Shown: positions 28,925-37,839 of the stretch, piece by piece | Layout: the number at the start of each line of letters is the position of its first letter | Position numbering within the stretch: position 1 is the stretch's first letter | From: Pseudomonas orientalis | GTDB lineage: Bacteria > Pseudomonadota > Gammaproteobacteria > Pseudomonadales > Pseudomonadaceae | DNA: 64,000 nucleotides | Direction of reading: 5' to 3' | NCBI RefSeq assembly: GCF_001439815.1 | Contig: NZ_JYLM01000005.1 | Span: 248,001 to 312,000, forward strand | Translations under genes and position numbers: made by a program | Notes under the pieces: model-generated | The model's input: only the letters and a program-made list of their open reading frames with translations | Told to the model about the DNA's origin: nothing | The model's database searches: none

Positions 28925-29392
28925 TCAGTTGGCGACGGTCCGCTTGCGGATGCGCCAGGCCATGATCAGCCACACAGCCGTGACCCCGGCAAACTTAGAC
29001 GCCAGGGCAGTGCCCACCACGGCTGGGGTCAGTGCGCCGATCAGGCCGAAGAAGATAAAGGTATCCAGGGGAATGCTCAGCGCCGAACTTATCCACAGGC
29101 GGTCGTGCAGCGGGCGCCGGGTGATGCTGAACACCAGCCAGTCGATGCACTCGGACACCGCGAACGCCGTGGCGCTGGCCAGGGCGATGGCCGGGTCGGA
29201 TGTCACATATGACAGCACCAGCGCGGCCAGCATGGCGATGATCGCGCCGTGGCCGAAGCGGGTTTGCACCATGTCGCGCAGGATGAAGACCAGGCCACCC
29301 CAGGCGGACCAGATCACGTCCAGGTGCGGGGCGGTGGAGAAGGCGAAGTTGATCAGCACGACGCTGCTGATGTAGGCGATCAGGAAGAGCAT
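28925..29392 (-). CDS. VUT (YhhQ-like) family membrane protein
   Basis: This 155-residue protein has five or so membrane segments and charged motifs (FILRDMVQTRFGHGA, ECIDWLVF, SIPLDTFIFF) that resemble the VUT family, in which YhhQ takes up queuosine precursors. It is shorter than YhhQ (about 220 residues), so the function is uncertain. The ATG at 29392 has only a weak ribosome site and a REPIN ends 13 bases upstream, so any transcript from the DUF1289 side carries that hairpin. No queuosine genes are nearby. Confidence 0.65.
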   Translation of the reverse strand: MLFLIAYISSVVLINFAFSTAPHLDVIWSAWGGLVFILRDMVQTRFGHGAIIAMLAALVLSYVTSDPAIALASATAFAVSECIDWLVFSITRRPLHDRLWISSALSIPLDTFIFFGLIGALTPAVVGTALASKFAGVTAVWLIMAWRIRKRTVAN

Positions 29393-29405
29393 GGGGCAGA
29401 AAACC

Positions 29406-29505
29406 TGTAGGAGCGAGCTTGCTCGCGAAAACCGTTAACGATGACGCGGGGGATCTGACTATACGCGGTGTTCTTGGGTTTTTCGCGAGCAAGCTCGCTC
29501 CTACA
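29406..29505. repeat. REPIN, GAGCGAGC type
   Basis: It is squeezed between the DUF1289 stop (13 bases away) and the VUT-like start (13 bases away). The interior (CCGTTAACGATGACGCGG) is the reverse complement of the interior seen in the other members, so this copy lies in the opposite orientation. Confidence 0.95.
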
Positions 29506-29518
29506 GGGGGGGCAGCAG

Positions 29519-29734
29519 TCAGGCGCCGGATTTACCAGAAACCATAAACACTAACCCACCCGCCAGCGCCCGCTCATGACACAACCCCAACACCACCCGT
29601 CGCTCGGCATTATCCATGCGGCTCCAACGCGTAATCTCGTCAACCGTACGCTGGCAGCCAGTACAAATGTCATCATCGTCCAACGCGCAAATGCTCACGC
29701 AAGGCGAGGCAACCGGCCGTTCAACCGCACTCAT
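29519..29734 (-). CDS. DUF1289 domain protein
   Basis: This is a 71-residue protein with the DUF1289 cysteine pattern (SPCVSIC...[10 protein letters not shown]) followed by [15 protein letters not shown], which suggests a small metal- or cluster-binding domain. Its start overlaps the stop of the gamma-carbonic anhydrase gene in an ATGA, so the two are translationally coupled. The function of the family is not known to me. Confidence 0.88.
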   Translation of the reverse strand: MSAVERPVASPCVSICALDDDDICTGCQRTVDEITRWSRMDNAERRVVLGLCHERALAGGLVFMVSGKSGA

Positions 29735-30255
29735 TCTTCCTGCTCAACCAGGTCCCGCGCATAGCGCTGCGCGTTATGCACATAGTGCGCGGCACTGGCT
29801 TCGAGCATGCGCTTCTGCGCTTCGGTCAGTTCACGCACTACTTTGCCCGGTGAACCCATCACCAGCGAGCCATCGGGAATTTCCTTGCCTTCGCCGATCA
29901 GCGAGTTCGCGCCGATGATGCAATGCTTGCCAATTTTGGCGCCGTTGAGAACTACCGCGTTGATGCCGATCAGGCTGTAGTCGTCGACAGTGCAGCCATG
30001 CAGCATGGCGTTATGGCCGATGGTCACGCCGGTGCCGAGGGTCAGCGGGTAGCCCATGTCGGTGTGCATCACGCTGCCGTCCTGCACGTTGCTGTTTTTG
30101 CCGATCAGGATCAGTTCGTTGTCGCCGCGCAATACCGCGTTGAACCAGACGTTGGCGCCCTCCTCCAGCTTGACCTTGCCCACCAGCGTGGCATTCGGTG
30201 CCACCCAACTGTTGGAATGCGTCTCGACGCGGGCGTCGCCCAGGCGGTATTTCAT
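29731..30255 (-). CDS. Gamma-carbonic anhydrase family protein (YrdA/PaaY-like)
   Basis: This 174-residue protein is built of hexapeptide repeats that form a left-handed beta-helix ([40 protein letters not shown]). The zinc histidines are expected in [10 protein letters not shown] and [11 protein letters not shown], both present. Members include acetyltransferase-like and carbonic anhydrase-like proteins; activity cannot be assigned. It is coupled to the DUF1289 gene through an ATGA overlap. The short gap (35 bases) to the Nudix gene upstream suggests a shared transcript. Confidence 0.9.
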   Translation of the reverse strand: MKYRLGDARVETHSNSWVAPNATLVGKVKLEEGANVWFNAVLRGDNELILIGKNSNVQDGSVMHTDMGYPLTLGTGVTIGHNAMLHGCTVDDYSLIGINAVVLNGAKIGKHCIIGANSLIGEGKEIPDGSLVMGSPGKVVRELTEAQKRMLEASAAHYVHNAQRYARDLVEQEE

Positions 30256-30290
30256 GGTGTTCCCTCACGGCTCGCCATTCAAACGATGGC

Positions 30291-30893
30291 TTAGATGTTG
30301 ATGAAGCTCTTGGGTGGCTGATGCAGGCTGATCTGGGCGTCGTCATAGAGCAGGTTGATCAGCTCGACGATCATGATTGCCGTCAAGCCCCAGATCTTGT
30401 ATTCGCCGAACCTGTAGCTTGGCACATACCAACTGCGGCCCTGATAGTCGATGCGGTGGGTGTGCTCGCGTGGGTCCTGGCGAAAAAATTCAAGGGGCAC
30501 GCTGAAGACAGCGGCGATTTCGGCGTCGTTGGCCAAATATTCGACATAGTCGGGAATCACGCCTACATACGGCGTTACACGGATGCCGTGCAGGGAGATC
30601 AGCGGGCTCAACGGGCCAATGACCTCGACCAGCCCCGGCGGCAGGCCGATTTCTTCTTCGGCTTCGCGCAGGGCGGTAAAGATCAGGTCCGGGTCTTCGG
30701 GGTCGCGGCGCCCGCCGGGAAAGGCCACTTCGCCGCCATGGGTCGACAGGCCGCTGGCGCGCAGGGTCAGGATCAGCTCGGGTTCGTCACTGCGGGTAAT
30801 CGGTACCAGCACCGCGGCCTCGGGGAAACGCCCGTCGGTCTCCAGGGTGTGGGGAGTGTGATTGCTTACCCGGCGAAGTAGCTCGTCCAGCAT
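30291..30893 (-). CDS. Nudix hydrolase, CoA pyrophosphatase type
   Basis: The 200-residue protein carries a Nudix box (GGEVAFPGGRRDPEDPD, then ALREAEEEIGL) preceded by the UPF0035/CoA signature LTLRASGLSTH. This class cleaves CoA to 3',5'-ADP and phosphopantetheine. It is transcribed toward the gamma-CA gene and lies head to head with another Nudix gene at 31040. Confidence 0.88.
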   Translation of the reverse strand: MLDELLRRVSNHTPHTLETDGRFPEAAVLVPITRSDEPELILTLRASGLSTHGGEVAFPGGRRDPEDPDLIFTALREAEEEIGLPPGLVEVIGPLSPLISLHGIRVTPYVGVIPDYVEYLANDAEIAAVFSVPLEFFRQDPREHTHRIDYQGRSWYVPSYRFGEYKIWGLTAIMIVELINLLYDDAQISLHQPPKSFINI

Positions 30894-31039
30894 GAGTCAT
30901 CTCGGTCTGTTGGCTACCTTGCATCATGCACCAAAGCGAGCAGGCGCCCAACCCCAAAACCACAGGCGTGTCGCGAAACGACAACTTGCAGGGCCCTGCC
31001 CGCCAAGCCAAGATAGGCCCACTCCCCAGGAACCCCAGC

Positions 31040-31588
31040 ATGAATTTCTGCAGCCAGTGCGGTAAATCGGTCACCCAACGCATTCCCGAAGGCGACGCGC
31101 GCCTGCGCTATGTCTGTGACCATTGCTCGACCATTCACTATCAGAACCCCAATATCGTTGCTGGTACCGTGCCGGTGTGGGGCGACAAAGTGCTGCTGTG
31201 CCGCCGCGCCATCGAGCCGCGCCTGGGCTACTGGACCCTGCCCGCGGGCTTTATGGAAAACGGCGAAACCGTCGAGCAGGCCGCCATGCGCGAGACGCTG
31301 GAAGAAGCCTGTGCCCGCGTGCGCAACCTGAGCCTCTACACCCTGATCAATGTGCCGCACATCAGCCAGGTGCATATCTTCTACCGCGCCGAGCTGATCG
31401 ACCTGGACTTCGCCGCAGGCATCGAAAGCCTGGAAGTGAAGCTGTTCGCCGAGGCCGATATCCCTTGGTCCGAGCTGGCTTTCCGCACGGTCGGGCGTAC
31501 CTTAGAATGCTTCTTCGCTGACCGTCGCCAACAGGCCTACCCGGTGCGCAGCGAGTCCGTGCCACCGCTGTCCAAGCCCGCCCAATAA
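31040..31588 (+). CDS. Nudix hydrolase with N-terminal zinc ribbon
   Basis: This 182-residue protein starts [19 protein letters not shown] and later CDHC form a zinc ribbon of about 30 residues. The Nudix box ([21 protein letters not shown]) follows. The pairing recalls NudC-like or ADP-ribose-type Nudix enzymes, but the substrate is not defined. The ATG at 31040 has AGGA upstream; earlier in-frame codons add residues without family match. It lies 37 bases before the L,D-transpeptidase gene. Confidence 0.88.
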   Translation: MNFCSQCGKSVTQRIPEGDARLRYVCDHCSTIHYQNPNIVAGTVPVWGDKVLLCRRAIEPRLGYWTLPAGFMENGETVEQAAMRETLEEACARVRNLSLYTLINVPHISQVHIFYRAELIDLDFAAGIESLEVKLFAEADIPWSELAFRTVGRTLECFFADRRQQAYPVRSESVPPLSKPAQ

Positions 31589-31625
31589 CAAGCCGGCCGA
31601 TCGTCGCCAAAGGGATACCGTTTCA

Positions 31626-32129
31626 ATGCGTTGGTTGCTTGCTCTGATCTGCCTGTCGTTCGCTGCCCTGTCCTCGGCCTCCACGGTGGAAACCCTGGGC
31701 GGCAAACCTGTCGAAAAAGTCCTGGTGCTCAAATCCGCCCACCAGTTGCAGTTGATCAACGACGGCAAGCCCCTCAAGACCTATCGCATATCCCTGGGAA
31801 AAAACCCCAAAGGCCACAAACTGATCGAGGGCGACCGTCGCACGCCTGAAGGCTTGTACTGGATCGATTGGCGCAAGACCAGCGAGCGCTTCAACCTGGC
31901 CATGCACATCTCCTACCCCAATATCAGCGACGCCGCCCGCGCGCGCCGCGAAGGGGTGAAACCGGGCAGCATGATCATGATCCACGGCACGCCCGACACC
32001 GAGGACTATCCGGAACAGTGGTTTCACACCCTGGACTGGACCGACGGCTGCATCGGCATGCGCAATGTGGACATGCGCGAAGTCTGGAGCCTGGTCAAGG
32101 ACGGCACCCTGATCGAGATTCGGCCCTGA
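31626..32129 (+). CDS. L,D-transpeptidase (YkuD) family protein
   Basis: This 167-residue secreted protein has a signal peptide (MRWLLALICLSFAALSSAS) and a YkuD domain. The motif order is conserved: SLGKNPKGHKLIEGDRRTPEG, MIHGTPD (His) and the catalytic Cys in TDGCIGMRN. Similar single-domain proteins act on peptidoglycan cross-links or, in some (DpaA-type), cleave lipoprotein links; which applies here is unclear. No peptidoglycan-binding domain is present. Confidence 0.9.
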   Translation: MRWLLALICLSFAALSSASTVETLGGKPVEKVLVLKSAHQLQLINDGKPLKTYRISLGKNPKGHKLIEGDRRTPEGLYWIDWRKTSERFNLAMHISYPNISDAARARREGVKPGSMIMIHGTPDTEDYPEQWFHTLDWTDGCIGMRNVDMREVWSLVKDGTLIEIRP

Positions 32130-32243
32130 TCGGCGACCGCTCGTAAAATAATTCGAAAATATTTCCTGCCCCAGGCAGCGCCTGCCGGTGAATACCAGTT
32201 CACTGCGCGGGCTGCGCATGTGTGCGCGCAACAAAAACCTTTC

Positions 32244-32262
32244 TAATACCACTTGATACCAC
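32244..32262. promoter_or_regulatory. Upstream operator-like site of the nag operon
   Basis: TAATACCACTTGATACCAC holds two ATACCAC half-sites in direct order. Its inverted near-copy lies at 32317. A GntR/HutC-type repressor encoded next door is the expected ligand (inference). Confidence 0.6.
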
Positions 32263-32310
32263 GCACCGTTAAGAAGCCCTGAAACCGGGGCTCGCACCGT
32301 TTTGGCAGCA

Positions 32311-32339
32311 TTGACATGGTATTTAAGTGGTATTAATTT
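32311..32339 (+). promoter_or_regulatory. nag operon promoter with operator in the spacer
   Basis: TTGACA (32311-32316) is followed by TAATTT (32334-32339) after 17 bases. The spacer and -10 contain TGGTATTTAAGTGGTATTA (32317-32335), the inverted near-copy of the site at 32244. A repressor bound here would cover both promoter elements. Confidence 0.65.
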
Positions 32340-32390
32340 CCGGCCATTACCGGGCGACAACACTCCAATAACGCATCGGAAACCTGACAG

Positions 32391-33149
32391 ATGAATCCCA
32401 TCCTGGCCCTGCGCCCCGACGACAAGCAATCCACGCCGCTGTACCTGCAACTGGCTCGCAGCCTTGAAGCCGCGATCCATGCCGGCCAGTGGAAATCCGA
32501 GCAGGCCCTGCCCTCCGAACGCGCCCTCAGCGAACAGCTGAGCATCTCGCGGGTGACCGCCCGCAAAGCGCTGGAAGTGTTGCTTGCCCAGGGCTTGATC
32601 CGCCGCAGCCAGGGCTCCGGCACCTTTATTACGCCGCGCCTGGAACAACCGTTGTCGCGCTTGTCGGGATTCAGTGAAATGCTCCGGCTCAAGGGGTTTG
32701 TGCCCACCTCCCAGTGGCTGGAGCGCGACATCACCCCGCCCACCCACGAAGAACTGATCCGTCTGTGCCTGTCGCCCACCGACAAAGTGGCGCGCCTCAA
32801 GCGCCTGCGCAAAGCCGATGACACGGTGATGGCGATCGAAATGACCACCCTGCCCGCCTCCGTACTGCCCCAGCCGCAAGCCATCGGCAATTCGCTGTAC
32901 GAATACCTGGAAGGCATCGGCAAGCCCATCGTACGTGCCCTGCAACATATCCAGGCGATCAATGCGTCGGACGAGTTCGCCAAGCTGGTGGGCATCGCCC
33001 CCGGCACCGCCATGCTGCTGATGACCCGCGTGGGCTACACCGCCGACAACACGCCGATTGAAATCACCGACACCTACTGCCGCAACGACTACTACGACTT
33101 TGTCGCAGAGCTGCGCCGTCATGACTATTCCGCCGAATTGCGAATTTAG
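32391..33149 (+). CDS. nagR: GntR family (HutC/UTRA) regulator of the nag operon
   Basis: This 252-residue regulator has an N-terminal winged helix (LPSERALSEQLSISRVTARKALEVL, residues ~45-70, with the recognition helix and the wing GLIRRSQGSGTFI) and a C-terminal UTRA ligand domain. Such proteins sense GlcNAc-6-P or GlcN-6-P in nag systems. It is the first gene of the nag operon, 10 bases before nagA, and two operator-like sites lie in its promoter region, so it probably represses its own operon. Confidence 0.9.
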   Translation: MNPILALRPDDKQSTPLYLQLARSLEAAIHAGQWKSEQALPSERALSEQLSISRVTARKALEVLLAQGLIRRSQGSGTFITPRLEQPLSRLSGFSEMLRLKGFVPTSQWLERDITPPTHEELIRLCLSPTDKVARLKRLRKADDTVMAIEMTTLPASVLPQPQAIGNSLYEYLEGIGKPIVRALQHIQAINASDEFAKLVGIAPGTAMLLMTRVGYTADNTPIEITDTYCRNDYYDFVAELRRHDYSAELRI

Positions 33150-33159
33150 AGAACTGCCC

Positions 33160-34246
<1,087 letters not shown>

Positions 34247-34266
<20 letters not shown>

Positions 34267-35269
34267 AGAGGCCCTGGCCTCCTGCGACGCCGTCGCGGCA
34301 CAACTGCAACGCCTGGACCCGGCCTTGCAGGAAATCGCCGGTCGCCTGCGCCGCCAGCCGCCGCAAGTGGCGATGACCATCGCCCGTGGCAGCTCGGACC
34401 ACGCCGCCAGTTACTTCGCTTACCTGGCCATGCAGCATGTGGGCATTCCGGTGGCGTCGTTGCCGATGTCGGTGGTGACCTTGTTGCAGGCGCCGATGAA
34501 AGTCAGCGGCCAGGTGGCGTTCGGGTTCTCCCAGTCTGGTCAGAGCCCGGATCTGGTCAACAGCCTGCGCCTGTTGCGCAAGCGCGGCGCCTTGAGCATC
34601 TCGCTGGTGAATGCCGAAGACTCGCCGCTGCAAGCCGCGTGTGAGTTTCACGTGCCGCTGTGCGCCGGACCGGAACTCAGCGTGGCCGCGACCAAGAGCT
34701 TTATCGCCACCCTCAGCGCCAGCGCGCAGTTGATCGGCCACTGGAACCAGGAACCCGACCTGCTGCAAGCCTGCCAGGCCCTGCCCGATGGCCTGCGCGA
34801 TGCCGCCAAGCAAGATTGGCGCCTGGCCGTCGATGCGCTCAAAGGTAGCCAGCGCTTGATGGTGATCGGCCGTGGCGCCGGGTTTGCCATTGCTCAGGAA
34901 GCCGCGCTCAAGCTCAAGGAAACCTCGGCGATCCAGGCCGAAGCTTTCAGCAGCGCCGAGGTGCGTCACGGGCCGATGGCCTTGATCGACGAAAACTACC
35001 CCTTGCTGGTCTTCGCCCCACGCGGCGCCGAACAGGCCGGCCTGCTGACCTTGGCCGCCGATATGCGCCAGCGCGGCGCCTGCGTATTGCTGGCCGCACC
35101 AGACGATATTGCCGAACGCGACCTGACCCTGAGCCGCGCCGAACACCCAAGCCTGGACCCGATCCTGGCGATCCAGAGCTTCTACGTGATGGCCGCCGGC
35201 CTGGCTGAGGCACGGGGCATGGACCCGGACCAGCCGCGCCACCTGAGCAAAGTCACCCGCACGCACTGA
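34247..35269 (+). CDS. SIS-domain glucosamine-6-phosphate deaminase (NagB-II type)
   Basis: This 340-residue protein has two SIS domains like the isomerase half of GlmS and converts GlcN-6-P to fructose-6-P plus ammonia. It is unrelated to classical NagB. Motifs are ARGSSDHAA, SQSGQSPD, ATKSFIATL and AFSSAEVRHGPMAL. The TTG at 34247 is the likely start because GGAG lies 6 bases before it; the next ATG (34259) would be 18 bases from it. The overlap with nagA implies coupled translation. Confidence 0.92.
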
Positions 35270-35284
35270 AGCGGCGTTTTCCTG

Positions 35285-37813
35285 ATGAGTACCGTGCCCA
35301 TGTCCAACAACAATAATCCATTGACCTTAAGCGCCCCCTTGAGTGGGCCGGTGCTGGCCCTGAACCGCGTCCCCGACGAAGTGTTCGCCAGCGGCGCCAT
35401 GGGCGACGGGATTGCCATCGACCCGTTGAACGATTGCCTGCAGGCGCCCTGTGACGGTGTGATCATCCATGTCGCCCGCACCGGGCATGCCCTGACCATC
35501 CGCGCTGATAACGGTGCCGAAGTGCTGATGCATGTAGGCATCGACACCGTGGAACTCAAGGGCGAAGGCTTTGCCTTGCTGGTGAAGGAAGGCGCACGGG
35601 TGAGCGAGGGCCAGCCGTTGGTGCAGTTTGACCTGGACCGCATTGCGCGCCAGTGCAAAAGCCTGGTGAGCCTGATCATCCTGACTAACAGTGATCGCTA
35701 TGAGCTGACGTCTTTGCCGCTGAAGACAGTCAAGGTTGGCGAGCCGTTGATGCGCATTGCTGCGCGTGCCACCGCCACTGTTCAAGCGGCTGTGGATAAC
35801 TCCAGCTTTGAGACCAGCGCCAGCGTGCGCATCACCCACCGGGGCGGTTTGCATGCACGCCCTGCCGCCCTGATTCGCAAGACGGCCCAGGGTTTCAGCA
35901 GCCAGTCGCACCTGCACTTCGCTGACAAGTCGGCGTCGTGCGACAGCCTGATTGGCTTGATGGGCCTGGGCATTGGCGAAGGCGACGAAGTGCGGGTGAG
36001 TTGCCGTGGCCAAGACGCCGAGGCGGCGTTGCAAGGATTGATTGCGGCGTTGTCTGTGGCGGTCAGCGAAACGCATCACGCGCCGGTAGTCGCTGCTGCG
36101 CCACGTCGCGCCAATGTTGAAGCCGATGTGCTGCAAGGCGTTTGTGCAGCGCCCGGCCTGGTGTGCGGGCCGCTGTTTCGCCTGACCGGCATCGAGTTGC
36201 CGGAAGACACCGGCAACCATAGTGCCGACGAACAACAGCAGCGCCTCGACACAGCGCTAGAACAGGTGCGCGATGAAATCCGCAGCACCCTCGAGCATGC
36301 CCGCCAACGCAAGAACGTCGAGGAAGAAGACATCTTCGCCGCCCACCTCGCGCTGCTGGAAGACCCGGCGCTGCTGGAAGCGGCCACCGACGCAATCGCT
36401 CAAGGCAGCGCTGCCACCCACGCCTGGCGTGATGCAATCCAGGCCCAGTGCGCCGTGCTGTTGGCGTTGGGCAAGCCGTTGTTTGCCGAGCGCGCCAACG
36501 ATCTTCGCGACCTGCAACAACGCGTATTGCGCGCCTTGCTGGGTGAGGCCTGGCACTTTGAGCTGCCCGCCGGATCGATTGTCAGTGCCCATGAACTGAC
36601 ACCATCGGACTTGCTGCAACTGAGTGAGCAGCAGGCTGTGGGTATCTGTATGGCCGAAGGCGGCGCCACGTCACACGTCGCCATTCTTGCGCGGGGTAAA
36701 GGCTTACCCTGCGTGGTCGCGCTGGGTGCCGAGGTGCTGGATGTGCCCCAGGGCCGGCGCGTGGTGCTGGACGCCGCCAATGGCCGCCTGGAACTGGCCC
36801 CCACTGACGCGCGCCATGCTGAAGTGCACCAGATTCGCGACGCGCAGAAGGTTCGTCGTCAGCAGCAACAGGCTCAGGCCCAACTGCCTGCCCGCACCAC
36901 CGATGGCGTGAGCATTGAAATAGCCGCCAACGTCGCCTCCAGCAGCGAGGCCCAACTGGCGTTCGAAAACGGCGCCGATGGCGTCGGCCTGCTGCGCACC
37001 GAATTCCTCTTCGTCGACCGCCGCACCGCGCCGGATGAACAGGAACAACGCCAGGCTTATCAGGCCGTGCTGGATGCCATGGGCGACAAATCGGTGATCA
37101 TTCGCACCATCGATGTGGGCGGCGACAAGCAGCTCGACTACCTGCCGCTGCCTGTGGAAGCCAACCCGGTGTTGGGCCTGCGCGGTATTCGCATGGCCCA
37201 GGTGCGCCCCGAACTGCTCGACCAGCAACTGCGCGCCCTGTTGCAAGTCTCGCCGCTGGCGCGTTGCCGCATCCTCTTGCCAATGGTCAGTGAAGTGGAC
37301 GAATTGCTGCAGATCCGCCAGCGCCTGGATGAACTGTGCGCCGAGTTGGGTTTGAGCCAGCGCCCTGAACTGGGCGTGATGATCGAAGTGCCCGCCGCCG
37401 CGCTGATGGCTGAACAGCTGGCCGAACATGCGGACTTTTTGTCCATCGGCACCAATGACCTGTCCCAGTACACCCTGGCCATGGACCGCGACCACGCGGG
37501 CCTCGCCGCGCGCGTCGATGCGTTGCACCCGGCCTTGCTGCGGCTGATTGCGCAAACCTGCGCCGGTGCTGCGAAACACGGGCGTTGGGTCGGCGTGTGC
37601 GGCGCCCTCGCCTCCGACCCGCTGGCCACGCCCGTGCTGGTCGGCCTGGGGGTTACCGAGTTGTCGGTAAGCCCGCCGCAGATCGGCGAAATCAAGGACC
37701 GCGTCCGTCACCTGGACGCCGCGCAATGCCGGCAACTGAGCCTTGAGCTGCTCAACCTGAGCAGTGCCAAGGCCGTTCGCCAAGCCTGTCAACACCACTG
37801 GCCGCTGAGCTGA
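35285..37813 (+). CDS. nagF: PTS multiphosphoryl transfer protein: EIIA(Glc)-HPr-EI fusion for GlcNAc
   Basis: The 842-residue cytoplasmic protein carries the whole soluble phosphorelay. An EIIA-Glc domain (about 15-160) has H68 and phospho-site H83 (LMHVGIDTVELKGEGF). HPr (about 178-265) has H190 in GLHARPAAL. EI (about 283-840) has H464 in GGATSHVAILAR, the PEP-binding TIDVGGDKQ and LRGIR regions and the C-terminal Cys in GVCGALASD. All phospho-histidines are intact. It passes phosphate from PEP to the EIIB domain of NagE, 26 bases downstream. A paralogue with the same domain order lies in the trehalose cluster. No strong ribosome site marks the start; an ATG 5 codons later is an alternative. 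Confidence 0.95.
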   Translation: MSTVPMSNNNNPLTLSAPLSGPVLALNRVPDEVFASGAMGDGIAIDPLNDCLQAPCDGVIIHVARTGHALTIRADNGAEVLMHVGIDTVELKGEGFALLVKEGARVSEGQPLVQFDLDRIARQCKSLVSLIILTNSDRYELTSLPLKTVKVGEPLMRIAARATATVQAAVDNSSFETSASVRITHRGGLHARPAALIRKTAQGFSSQSHLHFADKSASCDSLIGLMGLGIGEGDEVRVSCRGQDAEAALQGLIAALSVAVSETHHAPVVAAAPRRANVEADVLQGVCAAPGLVCGPLFRLTGIELPEDTGNHSADEQQQRLDTALEQVRDEIRSTLEHARQRKNVEEEDIFAAHLALLEDPALLEAATDAIAQGSAATHAWRDAIQAQCAVLLALGKPLFAERANDLRDLQQRVLRALLGEAWHFELPAGSIVSAHELTPSDLLQLSEQQAVGICMAEGGATSHVAILARGKGLPCVVALGAEVLDVPQGRRVVLDAANGRLELAPTDARHAEVHQIRDAQKVRRQQQQAQAQLPARTTDGVSIEIAANVASSSEAQLAFENGADGVGLLRTEFLFVDRRTAPDEQEQRQAYQAVLDAMGDKSVIIRTIDVGGDKQLDYLPLPVEANPVLGLRGIRMAQVRPELLDQQLRALLQVSPLARCRILLPMVSEVDELLQIRQRLDELCAELGLSQRPELGVMIEVPAAALMAEQLAEHADFLSIGTNDLSQYTLAMDRDHAGLAARVDALHPALLRLIAQTCAGAAKHGRWVGVCGALASDPLATPVLVGLGVTELSVSPPQIGEIKDRVRHLDAAQCRQLSLELLNLSSAKAVRQACQHHWPLS

Positions 37814-37839
37814 AAACAACAAGAATAGGGAGACACGCC

